In this document: positions 8,981 through 17,684 of the stretch, in pieces
Numbering within the stretch: position 1 is the first letter of the stretch
Layout of the letters: the number at the start of each line of letters is the position of its first letter
Source: Paracoccus wurundjeri
Lineage (GTDB): Bacteria > Pseudomonadota > Alphaproteobacteria > Rhodobacterales > Rhodobacteraceae
DNA: 64,000 bases
Direction: 5' to 3'
Assembly: GCF_030678915.1 (NCBI RefSeq)
Contig: NZ_JAUUTZ010000014.1
Span: 56,191-120,190 of the forward strand
Translations under genes and position numbers: made by a program
The notes under the pieces: model-generated
What the model was told of the DNA's origin: nothing
What the model saw: only the letters and a program-made list of their open reading frames with translations
Databases searched by the model: none

Positions 8981-10135
8981 TTACTCCAATGCCATCACGG
9001 TTGCGTGCAGCAACTCGCCGAAGCCGTTGAATCTTGTATTCGTGACCGTGGAATAGGCACCTGCCCCGTGGAAGATCACGTAATCTCCTTCGGCAATCGT
9101 CTCGGGCAGGCCCAGTTCGCCGGGCAGCCGATCGACCGAATCGCATGTCGGACCGAAAATGATCCGTCCGCTGCGCTCATCCTCGCGCGGTTCTCCGGCG
9201 GGGGTCAGGACCTGAACCCGGTCGATATTGCCGACGACGGGCAGTTCGGCAAGCCCGCCATAAACCCCGTCATTCAGAAAGACAGAACTGCCGTCGCGCA
9301 CCGCCTTCACACGGGTAATCAACGAAAACGCATCCGCGCAAAGCCCGCGTCCCGGTTCACAAACCAGTTCCGGCTTGTCATCGCCAAACACGGTTCTTGC
9401 GGTTTCTCCGATCCGGTCGAAGATCGCTTCCAGTTCCGGCTCTACCCCGACAACGCGGTAAGAAGGGAATCCGCCACCCACATTCAGCCGTCGTATCTTC
9501 ACCCCGGCCTGATCGCAGATATCGCGGGCCACCGAGATATAGCTTTCCCATGCCGCCGGATCCACGCATTGCGTGCCGGGGTGAAAGGTCAGCGAGGGAA
9601 TATATCCGCGCGCGGCAACGGCTTTCAGCATCTCGGCCGCCGCCTCTGGCGCGGCGCCGAATTTCGAACCGAAATCATAGATCGCGCCAAGCACCGGCAA
9701 TTTGAAGCGCGGAGAAATCTCGACCCCCTTGCCATCGATTTCGACAGGAACCTGTGCGAACAGCTTGGCAAGTTCAGAGTCGCTGTCCACCGACCAGGCA
9801 CGGACACCGGCACGCACGGCCTGGGTGATCTCGAAACTTGCCCGCACCGGGTTGTGGTAATGACGCGCGGCGCCTGGCGCCAGCCGCCCGATCAGGTCGA
9901 TCTCTGCCGGCGAGGCAACGTCGAATCCCCTGATCCCCGCGCTCAGCAGGTTCTGGACGACGACCTCTTCGGGATTCGACTTGACCGCATAGGTCACCAG
10001 CCCGGGAAACCCGTCCATGAACCGCCTTGCACGTTCCTGAAGGACGGTAGGAGCAAAGACCATAACCGGATTTTCCGGCTGAAGGTTACGGATCACATCG
10101 GCCGGGTTGTCCCAGACGGTCTTGTTATGTCCCAT
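8981..10135 (-). CDS. Type III PLP-dependent ornithine/lysine decarboxylase
   Basis: 384 aa from the ATG at 10135. The alanine-racemase-like TIM barrel carries the PLP lysine in TYAVKSNPE (about residue 52), FDVASPAEIDL, the phosphate-binding GGGFPSY, CEPGRGLCADA, and the C-terminal GPTCDSVDRL with the catalytic Cys-Asp. It converts ornithine (and possibly lysine) to putrescine (cadaverine), the first step of polyamine synthesis. The frame extends upstream to 10198, with another ATG at 10153; the 10135 start matches the usual family N-terminus (MGxxxTxWxNPAD). No strong ribosome binding site supports either choice. Confidence 0.9.
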   Translation of the reverse strand: MGHNKTVWDNPADVIRNLQPENPVMVFAPTVLQERARRFMDGFPGLVTYAVKSNPEEVVVQNLLSAGIRGFDVASPAEIDLIGRLAPGAARHYHNPVRASFEITQAVRAGVRAWSVDSDSELAKLFAQVPVEIDGKGVEISPRFKLPVLGAIYDFGSKFGAAPEAAAEMLKAVAARGYIPSLTFHPGTQCVDPAAWESYISVARDICDQAGVKIRRLNVGGGFPSYRVVGVEPELEAIFDRIGETARTVFGDDKPELVCEPGRGLCADAFSLITRVKAVRDGSSVFLNDGVYGGLAELPVVGNIDRVQVLTPAGEPREDERSGRIIFGPTCDSVDRLPGELGLPETIAEGDYVIFHGAGAYSTVTNTRFNGFGELLHATVMALE

Positions 10136-10294
10136 GGATATACTTTCACGCATGTCTGGAAGGTTAACGGATCTTGCAGGAAGACTGAACCCAGCCATAG
10201 GTTTTTTGGCGATTGTCAGGCAAGTGTGATTTTTGTCCTGTAGGCGGGAACAAAGCGGAAAGACGCCAATTCACCGGTCTTTTGATATTGATGG

Positions 10295-10324
10295 TTGACA
10301 AGCATACCGACTGGTCGGTACTTT
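10295..10324 (+). promoter_or_regulatory. Promoter with TetR-like operator ahead of the detoxification operon
   Basis: A perfect -35 box TTGACA (10295-10300) is followed after 18 bases by a weak -10 like TACTTT (10319-10324). The spacer holds a 16-base inverted repeat TACCGACTGGTCGGTA (10305-10320) with perfect 7-base arms around a 2-base centre. Arms of this form (ACCGAC/GTCGGT) are typical of TetR-family operators, and the position between -35 and -10 is the classical place for repression. The operon's first ATG is 30 bases further on. No TetR gene is adjacent. Confidence 0.65.
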
Positions 10325-10353
10325 TATCGGCAGACAAATAACAGGAGGATAAC

Positions 10354-10707
10354 ATGACCTATTATTCCGGCTTCGTTCTTGCCGTACCCACCGCCAACAA
10401 GCAGAAATTCATCGATCACGCCCGCGAATCATGGCCCGTCTTCAAGAAGCGCGGCGCGCTCCGGATGATCGAGAACTGGGGCGAGGATGTTCCGCGCGGC
10501 AAGCAAACCGATTTCTACCGGGCGACGAACTGCAAGGATGACGAAACGCCCCTGTTCTCGTGGATCGAATGGCCGGATCGTGAAACCGCCGACAAGGCAT
10601 TCGCCGCCATGGCGGAAGATTTCGATCCGGATGAAATGCCCGAGATGCCTTTCGACGGGGCGCGGATGTTCTGGGGTGGCTTCACCCCGGTCGTTGACGA
10701 AAGCTAG
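10354..10707 (+). CDS. DUF1428 domain-containing protein (YbaA-like)
   Basis: 117 aa. The sequence has the DUF1428 pattern: YYSGFVLAVP at the start, then FKKRGALRMIENWGEDVP, PLFSWIEWPDRETAD and a C-terminal DGARMFWGGF. The fold is dimeric alpha/beta-barrel-like; the function is unknown. A strong AGGAGG ribosome binding site stands 6 bases ahead of the ATG. It is the first gene of a four-gene run with VOC, GST and hydrolase genes, directly after the TetR-like operator, which suggests a role in stress or electrophile handling (inference). Confidence 0.9.
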   Translation: MTYYSGFVLAVPTANKQKFIDHARESWPVFKKRGALRMIENWGEDVPRGKQTDFYRATNCKDDETPLFSWIEWPDRETADKAFAAMAEDFDPDEMPEMPFDGARMFWGGFTPVVDES

Positions 10708-10711
10708 GCGG

Positions 10712-11500
10712 ATGGCGGATTCTCATGGACTGCCCTGCTGGTACGAGCTTGGCACCAGCAAGGGCAATCTCGGTTCCGCCGGGGCGTTTTACGCCGCGAT
10801 CCTGGGCTGGGATGTGCAGGATTCGGGGATGGAAGGGTTTATTTACCATCTCGCGGCATCAGATGGCGACATGGTTGCCGGATTGATGGAAATGCCTGAC
10901 GACGTGGCGCATGTGCCTCCGTTCTGGATGCTGTATTTCTCGGTCGGGGATGCGGATAAGACGGCAGCGGATATCGAAGCGGCGGGCGGCGAGATACACC
11001 GCCAGCCGCAGGATATTCCCGGCACCGGCCGCTTCGCCATTGCCGCCGATCCACAGGGCGCGGCTTTCGGCATCCTGCAACCCCTGCCGATGGAAGGGGA
11101 CACGGGCGGCAATGCTTTCGATCAGTCGAAAGCCGGGCATGGCAACTGGCATGAATTGATGAGCAGCGATCCCGATGCCGGGTTCGGTTTCTACTCCGGT
11201 CTGTTCGGCTGGCAGAAATCCACGCCCTTGGATATGGGCGAGATGGGCACCTATCAGCTTTTCTCGCATGACGGCACGGATATCGGCGGTATGATGGGGC
11301 TGGGCAACGCGCCGGTTTCCTGTTGGCTGCCCTATTTCGGCACGAAAGGCGTGGTCACCGCGATGGAACGCATCCGCAAACACGGAGGAGAGGTGATCCA
11401 CGGCCCGCAGGAAGTGCCGGGCGGCGCATTCATCGCGATCGCCCGCGATCCGCAGGGCGCGCATTTCGCAGTCGTCGGTCCAAAGGATATGAACGAATGA
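10712..11500 (+). CDS. Two-domain VOC (glyoxalase/bleomycin-resistance fold) protein
   Basis: 262 aa. Two tandem VOC domains are visible: residues ~5-125 (PCWYELGTSKGNLGSAGAFY ... DPQGAAFGILQP) and ~140-260 (GNWHELMSSDPDAGFGFYSG ... DPQGAHFAVVGP). This arrangement is shared with hydroxylase/SnoaL-associated VOC proteins such as those related to CFP32 of mycobacteria. The open frame continues upstream inside the DUF1428 gene, but the ATG at 10712, four bases after the preceding stop, gives the family N-terminus. Its stop overlaps the start of the GST gene (ATGA). Substrate unknown; the GST neighbour suggests a thiol-related one. Confidence 0.88.
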   Translation: MADSHGLPCWYELGTSKGNLGSAGAFYAAILGWDVQDSGMEGFIYHLAASDGDMVAGLMEMPDDVAHVPPFWMLYFSVGDADKTAADIEAAGGEIHRQPQDIPGTGRFAIAADPQGAAFGILQPLPMEGDTGGNAFDQSKAGHGNWHELMSSDPDAGFGFYSGLFGWQKSTPLDMGEMGTYQLFSHDGTDIGGMMGLGNAPVSCWLPYFGTKGVVTAMERIRKHGGEVIHGPQEVPGGAFIAIARDPQGAHFAVVGPKDMNE

Positions 11501-12150
11501 GCACGAAAATCACCATCACCACCTATGACTGGGTGCCGGAATTCGCACATGGCTATGTGCGCGACATCCGGGTTCGCTGGCTATGCGAAGAGATCGGGCG
11601 GGATTACGATATCGAAACGGTCCCCGTACGCGAGAAATCGCCCGAGCATTATTCACGGCAGCCCTTCGGTCAGGTGCCGATCCTGACGGATGGCGAATTG
11701 TCGCTGTTCGAAAGCGGCGCGATCCTTCTGTATCTGGCCGAGGGATCGCCGCTGCTGCCGGAAGGCCATAATCGCGCCATTGCGACCCAATGGCTGATCG
11801 CCTCGCTGAACAGCGTCGAGCCCTATGCGATGAAATGGGCCGAGGCCAAGTTCTTCACCAAGGACGAGGCTCTGGCGGCGCGATGCGAGAAGCCTCTGCG
11901 TGAAAGGCTGAAGCAGGTTCAGAACGGGCTGGGCGATCGCGAATGGCTTGCCGGCGACAGTTTCTCGGTCGCCGATCTGATGATGTCGGATGTCCTGCGC
12001 GCCCCGGCCAATAACGGCCTGCTGGACGATCTGCCCGGACTCGCCTCCTACCTTGAGCGCTCGACCTCGCGCCCCGCCTTCGGCCGCGCGATGGCGGACC
12101 ATATGGCCCATTGGCGCGCTGCCGATGAAAGGCTGGCCGCATCCGAATGA
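11497..12150 (+). CDS. Glutathione S-transferase family protein
   Basis: 217 aa. The N-terminal thioredoxin-like domain (ITTYDWVPEFAHGYVRDIRVRWLCEE) contains the cis-Pro region FGQVPILTDG and the glutathione-binding LFESGAILLYLAE. The C-terminal all-helical domain has DREWLAGDSFSVADLMM, the conserved GST N-capping box. It probably conjugates or reduces electrophiles using glutathione. The ATG overlaps the stop of the VOC gene, and its own stop overlaps the next gene, so the operon is translationally coupled. The longer upstream reading frame is a shadow of the VOC gene. Confidence 0.92.
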   Translation: MSTKITITTYDWVPEFAHGYVRDIRVRWLCEEIGRDYDIETVPVREKSPEHYSRQPFGQVPILTDGELSLFESGAILLYLAEGSPLLPEGHNRAIATQWLIASLNSVEPYAMKWAEAKFFTKDEALAARCEKPLRERLKQVQNGLGDREWLAGDSFSVADLMMSDVLRAPANNGLLDDLPGLASYLERSTSRPAFGRAMADHMAHWRAADERLAASE

Positions 12151-13001
12151 GACGAAGACTGGCCCTGGCCGCCGTCTTTCTGGCGGCCATGCCGCTTTGC
12201 GCGGGCGCCGAAACGGTTTCGGTCGACGGGCATGACATCTGGTATCACGTTTACGGCAAACCGGCGGCGGACAGATCGCCCATCCTGCTGCTTCATGGCG
12301 GAATGATGAATACCGAACTGACATGGTCCGGGCTGATCCCGGATCTGGCGCAGGACCGCATGGTCATCGGCATCGATCAGCAGGGCCATGGCCATAGCGC
12401 GGACCGCAACGGGCCGATCACGCTGGACAGCATGCGCGCCGATACCCTGGGCGTGCTTGATGCGTTAGGGCTGAGCAAGGTCCATGTCGTCGGCTTTTCG
12501 CTGGGCGGGATGCTGGGCTTCGAACTGGCGGCCGAAAATCCGGGCAGGATCGCCTCGCTGACGGTGATATCGGCCCCGCAGGGCAATGACGGCTTCCTGC
12601 CCGAACTGGTCGAGTTGAACCGCAATCCCACGCAAACTCCATCGCCTGAACTGGTCGAACGCCTGCCCTCGCCCAAAGATATTCTGGGGATACGCAGCAG
12701 CTTCCAGACGCAGAACCCGAAGGGAACCGGCGCGATTGTGCCGCTGATGAAGAAACTGCGCGCCCTGCTTGCATCGGACTGGGGCCAGAGCGACAAGGAC
12801 ATCGCGGCAATCCCCGCGCCGGTGTTGATCGTCATCGGCGACCGGGATTTCGTCCTGCCCGCCCATGCGCTGCATCTGCGCGACCTCATCGCGGATTCGT
12901 GGCTTGCCATCCTGCCCGATACGACTCATATGGAGGCTCCGCAGCATCCGGCCCTTCCGGAGATGCTGCGGAACCGATTCCAGACGACTGAAAACCCGTG
13001 A
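12147..13001 (+). CDS. Alpha/beta hydrolase with signal peptide
   Basis: 284 aa. A Sec signal peptide is evident (RRRLALAAVFLAAMPLCAGA, cleavage near residue 21), so the enzyme is probably periplasmic. The alpha/beta fold shows oxyanion strand LLLHGGMMN, nucleophile elbow GFSLGG, the acid in VIGDRDFVLP and the histidine in DTTHMEAPQH. It is the last gene of the TetR-operator operon (ATGA overlap with GST). Esterase, lactonase or peptidase activity is possible; the substrate is not recognisable. Confidence 0.88.
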   Translation: MRRRLALAAVFLAAMPLCAGAETVSVDGHDIWYHVYGKPAADRSPILLLHGGMMNTELTWSGLIPDLAQDRMVIGIDQQGHGHSADRNGPITLDSMRADTLGVLDALGLSKVHVVGFSLGGMLGFELAAENPGRIASLTVISAPQGNDGFLPELVELNRNPTQTPSPELVERLPSPKDILGIRSSFQTQNPKGTGAIVPLMKKLRALLASDWGQSDKDIAAIPAPVLIVIGDRDFVLPAHALHLRDLIADSWLAILPDTTHMEAPQHPALPEMLRNRFQTTENP

Positions 13002-13063
13002 ATGGGTGGCTCTGCGGATTGCGGCAAAACGATTTTCATCAAAACCTGACAGGGTTGAACACC

Positions 13064-13765
13064 CTATCGCTGACGCAAATGCCCCAGCGCCCGCGTCATG
13101 CCGCCATCCACCAGAACGAAGCTTAACCCGAAGCCGACCGCGAAACCGGCGATCTCGGCGATCCAGCCATAACCTGCGCCACCGAAAACGATACCGAAGA
13201 CAAGCTGAAACAGCAGCAGCATCCCGATCAGCGTAAAGGCACGGAAACGGTTCGCGTTCACCGCCGCGAGCCTTGTCCACAGCAGAAAGGTAAAGGCCCC
13301 CACAAGCCCGTATACCGCCGGATATCCGCCGACCAGTACCGCAGGCCGGGCGGGAAGATACGACATGACAACCGTATAAACCAACGCCCCGCCCAGCGCC
13401 GAGCCCAGATACAGGGCGATGACGGCCCATGCCCGGAACTCCCGCGCGACCATATTTCCAAGCGCCAGCGTGAAGGCCAGCACGAGCAGGGCCTGCGTGA
13501 ATGAAGCATTCACGAACGGATAAGCCACAAGCCGGTGGATCTGCCTCCAGTCGATCGTCCCGACGCTCCACATCCGCTGCACCAGTTCTGGGGCATAGGC
13601 GCTCATTTGCAGTCCGGCCAGTCGCAGCCCGATCCCCTCGGCCCCGCCGATCAGCCCAAGCCGCCCCAAAGCGAATACCGCCTCTGAGGCGATAACCGGC
13701 ATCGCGAGCATCCAGACGACGGCCGGCAGCGGATTGACGGGAGATTCATTCATCCCTTGGTGCAT
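13064..13765 (-). CDS. Rhomboid-fold membrane protein lacking catalytic Ser and His (pseudoprotease)
   Basis: 233 aa with about six transmembrane segments. The layout follows the rhomboid family (HRLVAYPFVNASFTQALLVL in the first part, then GGYPAVYGLVGAF and GYGWIAEIAGFAVGFGL). The serine motif GASGAxxG aligns with GGYPAVYG, putting Tyr-Pro where Ser-Gly should be, and the catalytic His of the last helix (AHxxGFxxG) aligns with Glu in AEIAGFAVG. It is therefore predicted to be inactive as a protease. The start at 13765 has an AAGGA ribosome binding site; the longer upstream frame overlaps trpS antisense and is spurious. Confidence 0.8.
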   Translation of the reverse strand: MHQGMNESPVNPLPAVVWMLAMPVIASEAVFALGRLGLIGGAEGIGLRLAGLQMSAYAPELVQRMWSVGTIDWRQIHRLVAYPFVNASFTQALLVLAFTLALGNMVAREFRAWAVIALYLGSALGGALVYTVVMSYLPARPAVLVGGYPAVYGLVGAFTFLLWTRLAAVNANRFRAFTLIGMLLLFQLVFGIVFGGAGYGWIAEIAGFAVGFGLSFVLVDGGMTRALGHLRQR

Positions 13766-13840
13766 GGTCGTTCCTTCACGGTTGCGGTTGCTGCGGGCAA
13801 CAGCTAAGCCAGCCCCGATCAAATTCCAAGCAGGCTTGGC

Positions 13841-14875
13841 ATGAGCGAGACAGTAAATCAGGGGTTCACCCCGCGCATCTTTTCCGGAATCCAGCCCTCG
13901 GGCGGTTTGACGCTTGGCAATTACCTTGGCGCACTCAAGCGCTTTGCGGCACTGCAGGGCGAGAAGGCCGAGACGATCTATTGCATCGTCGATCTGCACG
14001 CGATCACCGTCTGGCAGGAACCGGAAATCCTGCGCCAGCGCATCCGCGAAGGCGCCGCGGCCTTCATGGCCTCGGGCGTCGATCCGGCGCAATCGATCCT
14101 GTTCAACCAGTCGCAGGTCCCGGCCCATGCCGAGCTGGCCTGGCTGTTCAATACCGTGGCGCGGGTCGGCTGGATGTATCGGATGACCCAGTTCAAGGAT
14201 AAAGCCGGCAAGAACAGCGAAAACGCCAGCCTTGGCCTGCTGGCCTATCCAGCCCTGATGGCGGCGGATATCCTGGTCTATCAGGCCACCGCCGTTCCCG
14301 TGGGCGAGGATCAGAAACAGCATCTGGAACTGACCCGCGATATCGCCGCCAAGTTCAACCATGATTACGGCGTACAGCATTTCCCGATGACCGAACCGCT
14401 GATCGAAGGGGCGGCCACGCGCGTGATGTCGCTGCGGGACGGTGCCAAGAAGATGTCGAAATCCGATCCTTCGGATGCCAGCCGGATCAATCTGACCGAC
14501 GATGCCGACGCCATTGCGCAAAAGATCCGCAAGGCCCGCACCGACGCCGATCCGCTGCCAGGCTCGGCCGAGGGCCTGAAGGACCGTCCCGAGGCGCGCA
14601 ATCTGGTCAATATCTTCGCCGCTCTTTCGGATCAGACGCCAGATCAGGTTCTTACCCGGTTCGAAGGGCAGGGATTCGGCGCCTTCAAGCCTGCCCTCGC
14701 CGAGCTTGCCGTCGAGACATTGTCGCCGATCACCCGCAGGATGGGCGAGTTCATGGCCGATCCCGGCGAGATCGACCGCATTCTGGGACAGGGCGCCGAA
14801 CGGGCCGAAGCAGTCGCGACGCCTATCCTTGATCGCACGAAAGAGATCATGGGTCTGCTGCGAAGCCGGAACTGA
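13841..14875 (+). CDS. trpS: Tryptophanyl-tRNA synthetase
   Basis: 344 aa, normal for bacterial TrpRS. The class I signature HIGH-like motif appears as [14 protein letters not shown] (about residues 19-32), and KMSKS is present as [10 protein letters not shown]. Other markers are [18 protein letters not shown] and the C-terminal helical anticodon-binding domain. It charges tRNA-Trp. It is transcribed away from the rhomboid-like gene, with a short divergent promoter region between. Confidence 0.97.
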   Translation: MSETVNQGFTPRIFSGIQPSGGLTLGNYLGALKRFAALQGEKAETIYCIVDLHAITVWQEPEILRQRIREGAAAFMASGVDPAQSILFNQSQVPAHAELAWLFNTVARVGWMYRMTQFKDKAGKNSENASLGLLAYPALMAADILVYQATAVPVGEDQKQHLELTRDIAAKFNHDYGVQHFPMTEPLIEGAATRVMSLRDGAKKMSKSDPSDASRINLTDDADAIAQKIRKARTDADPLPGSAEGLKDRPEARNLVNIFAALSDQTPDQVLTRFEGQGFGAFKPALAELAVETLSPITRRMGEFMADPGEIDRILGQGAERAEAVATPILDRTKEIMGLLRSRN

Positions 14876-14998
14876 CCGGGAACCATTCGGGCAAGGTCAT
14901 TTCCACGCGGAAGCGCCTGCCCGACAAACAGGCATCGCCCGGTTCTTGCCAACCGCAGGAACCGAGCGTTGCAGATCAGGACAGAAGGGCATTACGCC

Positions 14999-15712
14999 CT
15001 ATCTCTGACCACCGCCGAAAAGCCTGCTCAGCAGCCTGCCAAACAGCGATTCGCCCTGCCCGGCGGGCGGCGGCGGCGGCGGGGTCGCCGACTCCTGTTG
15101 AGGCGCAGAGGATGCATTCTGACTTGCCGCGGCAGGCGCGGATGCCGACTGCTTTGCGACATGAGTTGCAATCGCATCCATCAATGGCGGCGACAGCGTG
15201 TCATAGGGATGAAGCCCCAATTCGCGCAGACGCCCCCGGATGCCATCCATCCGCGACGGATCGACACCCGATTCGATGACCGAACTGACGAAAGCCGCGA
15301 ATTCCGGCGCGGACCAGCCCTGCTCCTTGGACAATTCCGTATGCACGAAATCAAGACCGTAGAACGGATGGCCCTGATTCTCGATCCGCCCATACATATG
15401 CACCCCGCAATCGCGGCAACGGTATCGCTGAATCGGCGCCTGGGTATCCACGATCTCCAGTTTGTCGCCGTTCTCCAGCACCTCGACCGCATCCCGGGAC
15501 ACGACCGCAACCTGACTGAAGATCGCGCCTTCAGGTTTCCAGCACTTGGTGCAGCCGCATACATGGTTATGCGCGGTTTGCGCCCCAACGCGGATTTTCA
15601 CTGGATTATCAGTGCAATGACAACTCAGGACGCCTCCGGAAAAATCCGGGCTGCCTTGTTTTATGCCGTTGTCGACGGCGGGATGAATCAACACCCCTTC
15701 GGTATTTGCCAT
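14999..15712 (-). CDS. gfa: S-(hydroxymethyl)glutathione synthase (Gfa family), extended C-terminus
   Basis: 237 aa. The Gfa/CENP-V fold is identified by zinc ligands in [23 protein letters not shown] and [15 protein letters not shown]. The enzyme first described in Paracoccus denitrificans speeds the condensation of formaldehyde with glutathione, the entry to glutathione-dependent formaldehyde oxidation. The usual protein is about 190 aa; here a tail of ~45 residues rich in Ala, Ser, Gln and then six prolines ends in [12 protein letters not shown]. The alcohol dehydrogenase gene often beside gfa is absent. Confidence 0.92.
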   Translation of the reverse strand: MANTEGVLIHPAVDNGIKQGSPDFSGGVLSCHCTDNPVKIRVGAQTAHNHVCGCTKCWKPEGAIFSQVAVVSRDAVEVLENGDKLEIVDTQAPIQRYRCRDCGVHMYGRIENQGHPFYGLDFVHTELSKEQGWSAPEFAAFVSSVIESGVDPSRMDGIRGRLRELGLHPYDTLSPPLMDAIATHVAKQSASAPAAASQNASSAPQQESATPPPPPPAGQGESLFGRLLSRLFGGGQR

Positions 15713-15829
15713 GGTCCTCTCCTCCGATGACCAGATGGCTTCAGCCTCGCCCGGACGGGAAGGATCAGCAAGTCAGCGGAAAGTGGCAGAAATACCGCAA
15801 CTAAAAAACGAATTCACATGTGGGGCTAG

Positions 15830-15876
15830 CACCCCCCTGAAAAGGAAAAGGATTATTTTTCCGCTACTTAGGGGTG
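15830..15876 (-). terminator. Possible terminator hairpin downstream of tRNA-Leu
   Basis: Read on the minus strand just after the tRNA 3' end, an outer pairing CACCCC (15871-15876) with GGGGTG (15830-15835) encloses an inner stem GGAAAA/TTTTCC (15844-15862) followed by TTTTC. It could end tRNA transcription. The stem is weak and the outer loop is long, so the call is tentative. Confidence 0.35.
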
Positions 15877-15880
15877 TATT

Positions 15881-15967
15881 TGGTGCGGTCGAGAAGACTC
15901 GAACTTCCACTCCGGTTAAGGAACAGCGACCTCAACGCTGCGCGTCTACCAATTCCGCCACGACCGC
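15881..15967 (-). tRNA. tRNA-Leu(GAG)
   Basis: An 87-base class II tRNA reads on the minus strand. The acceptor stem GCGGTCG pairs with CGACCGC, followed by A and encoded CCA. The D-loop region is TGGCGGAATTGGTAGACGC, the anticodon stem-loop is CAGCG-TTGAGGT-CGCTG with anticodon GAG, there is a long variable arm, and the T arm has GTTCGAGTC. Anticodon GAG reads CUC/CUU leucine codons. It lies between gfa and lipB on the opposite strand to lipB. Confidence 0.97.
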
Positions 15968-16030
15968 ATCCGGGCAGTGCCGAGGGTCATAACCGAGCCA
16001 TTGCGGGATGAAAAGGGGAATTTTGCAGCT

Positions 16031-16753
16031 ATGACCGCGAAACTGCCGCGGCGTGCGCCGGTGCCACAATGGCTTGACTGCGGAGCTGCTTCGGGTCAGA
16101 TCGCGGATATGGTTGAATGGATACACAGCAGCGGCCTGACCGGCTACCCGGAAGCCGAAAGCTTCATGGAAAGCAGGGTCGCCGCCATAGCCGCAGGCAC
16201 GGCGGATGAAGCCGTCTGGCTGGTCGAGCATCCTGCGCTTTATACCGCCGGAACCAGTGCCCGGACCGAGGATCTGCTGAAGGCGCGCTTTCCGGTGTTT
16301 CAGACGGGGCGCGGCGGGCAATATACCTATCACGGCCCGGGGCAGCGCGTCGCCTATGTGATGCTTGACCTCAATCGCCGGGGTCGTGACATCAGGCGCT
16401 TTGTCGCGAATCTTGAAGCCTGGATCATCGGGGCGCTGGCAGAATTCGGCGTTACCGGAGAAATCCGGCAAGGCCGGGTCGGGGTCTGGGTGCCGCGCCC
16501 CGAAAGGCCGCCGCTGCCGGATGGCACGCCTCGCGAAGACAAGATCGCCGCAATCGGCGTCAAGCTGCGCCGATGGATCAGTTTTCACGGGGTTTCGATC
16601 AATGTCGAACCCGATCTGACCCATTACGACGGCATCGTGCCATGCGGAATCAGCGGGCATGGCGTGACCAGCCTTGTCGATCTTGGCCTGCCGGTCACCA
16701 TGGAGGATCTCGATCTGGCCCTGAAGCGCAGTTTTGCGGTTCAGTTCGGATAG
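16031..16753 (+). CDS. lipB: Octanoyl-[acyl-carrier-protein] transferase (lipoate biosynthesis)
   Basis: 240 aa. LipB signatures are [21 protein letters not shown], the catalytic lysine in [17 protein letters not shown] and the catalytic cysteine in [11 protein letters not shown]. LipB moves octanoate from ACP to lipoyl domains of 2-oxoacid dehydrogenases and GcvH; LipA then adds sulfur. The open frame begins at 15977 right beside the tRNA, but the ATG at 16031, with GGGGA upstream, gives the expected N-terminus. Confidence 0.95.
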   Translation: MTAKLPRRAPVPQWLDCGAASGQIADMVEWIHSSGLTGYPEAESFMESRVAAIAAGTADEAVWLVEHPALYTAGTSARTEDLLKARFPVFQTGRGGQYTYHGPGQRVAYVMLDLNRRGRDIRRFVANLEAWIIGALAEFGVTGEIRQGRVGVWVPRPERPPLPDGTPREDKIAAIGVKLRRWISFHGVSINVEPDLTHYDGIVPCGISGHGVTSLVDLGLPVTMEDLDLALKRSFAVQFG

Positions 16754-16759
16754 GCACGA

Positions 16760-17575
16760 TCAGAATGTTTCGCCTGCGGGGAAGATATAGGGCCGGATCC
16801 GGGTCGGCACATCCTCCCATGCGATGAAGGACGGCAGGCGGGCAACCCGCATCACATCCGTCCAGCCGCCCTCGATCCGGGAAATGATGCTACGGCTGAC
16901 GCGGTGGCAATCGGGCCGCTCTGCGCGTGCGATCATGCTGAAACCGGCGGCAAAGCTGCCGGTCACGGTATCGACCGGTTCGAAATAACTGACCGAGACC
17001 ACCCTTGATGGCTCGTGATGAAAACTGATGCTTGCATAGCCGACCCGCTGCCTGAGCAGCATTCCCCGGAATTCCCGCGCCTGACCCCGATAATTCTTCT
17101 TGTCGAAATAGGTTAATACAGGATCATAGCCCCGGATCACCCGCGCATGATTCAGCGAAGCGATCTTGATCAGCATCTTCACGGCACAGTCCGGCCGCGC
17201 GAATGCCCGGCGCCAGAACTGGTAGATACCGTCGGGCAATCCGGTATTGTCATCGAAATAGGCCTGATCCGATGCGCAATAGGTGATCGCCTCGTTCATG
17301 GCCGACGGATTGGGGACAATAGCCGCAAGTTTGCCTGCGCCCGCGCCGATCATTTCAAGTTGGCCGGGGGTCAGACGCTCGGTCACGATCCGGGCATCGA
17401 CGTCGAAATAATCGCAGATGCGTTTGAGAACATTCGGCTTGGGAAAGGATTCGGAGCGAAGATACCGTCCGAACTGGATGCGGTTGATATCCAGATCCTC
17501 CGACACCTGAGCCTGCGACCCCCGCAGGGCTGTCAGGTTGCGCAGATTTTGACCAAAGACCTCGAGAACAGACAT
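16760..17575 (-). CDS. XRE-family transcriptional regulator with unknown C-terminal domain
   Basis: 271 aa from the ATG at 17575 (an ATG at 17590 adds five residues). Residues ~1-60 form a helix-turn-helix of the XRE type (FGQNLRNLTALRG ... INRIQFGRYLRSESFPKP). The remaining ~200 residues match no sensor or effector domain that I can name. Its 3' end is 6 bases from the end of lipB (convergent). Upstream is a gene-poor stretch containing a perfect 12-base inverted repeat, which could be its own control region. Confidence 0.75.
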   Translation of the reverse strand: MSVLEVFGQNLRNLTALRGSQAQVSEDLDINRIQFGRYLRSESFPKPNVLKRICDYFDVDARIVTERLTPGQLEMIGAGAGKLAAIVPNPSAMNEAITYCASDQAYFDDNTGLPDGIYQFWRRAFARPDCAVKMLIKIASLNHARVIRGYDPVLTYFDKKNYRGQAREFRGMLLRQRVGYASISFHHEPSRVVSVSYFEPVDTVTGSFAAGFSMIARAERPDCHRVSRSIISRIEGGWTDVMRVARLPSFIAWEDVPTRIRPYIFPAGETF

Positions 17576-17649
17576 GGCTACATAACACAAGTTAAGACAA
17601 CACTACCATGTCATAACTGGCCAGAATGTCATAGTGCAAAGCATAGCAA

Positions 17650-17684
17650 ACCCGCTAAAGCAGCGATAACTCGCTTTAGCGGGT
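17650..17684. repeat. Perfect 12-base inverted repeat (hairpin)
   Basis: Arms ACCCGCTAAAGC (17650-17661) and GCTTTAGCGGGT (17673-17684) are exact reverse complements around an 11-base loop. There is no T-run on either side, so a simple terminator is unlikely. It lies 75 bases upstream of the XRE regulator start and could be an operator or a structured RNA element. Confidence 0.7.

Noticed and set aside
17650..17684. Inverted repeat as a rho-independent terminator
   Set aside because: No T-run follows on either strand; left as a hairpin or operator candidate.
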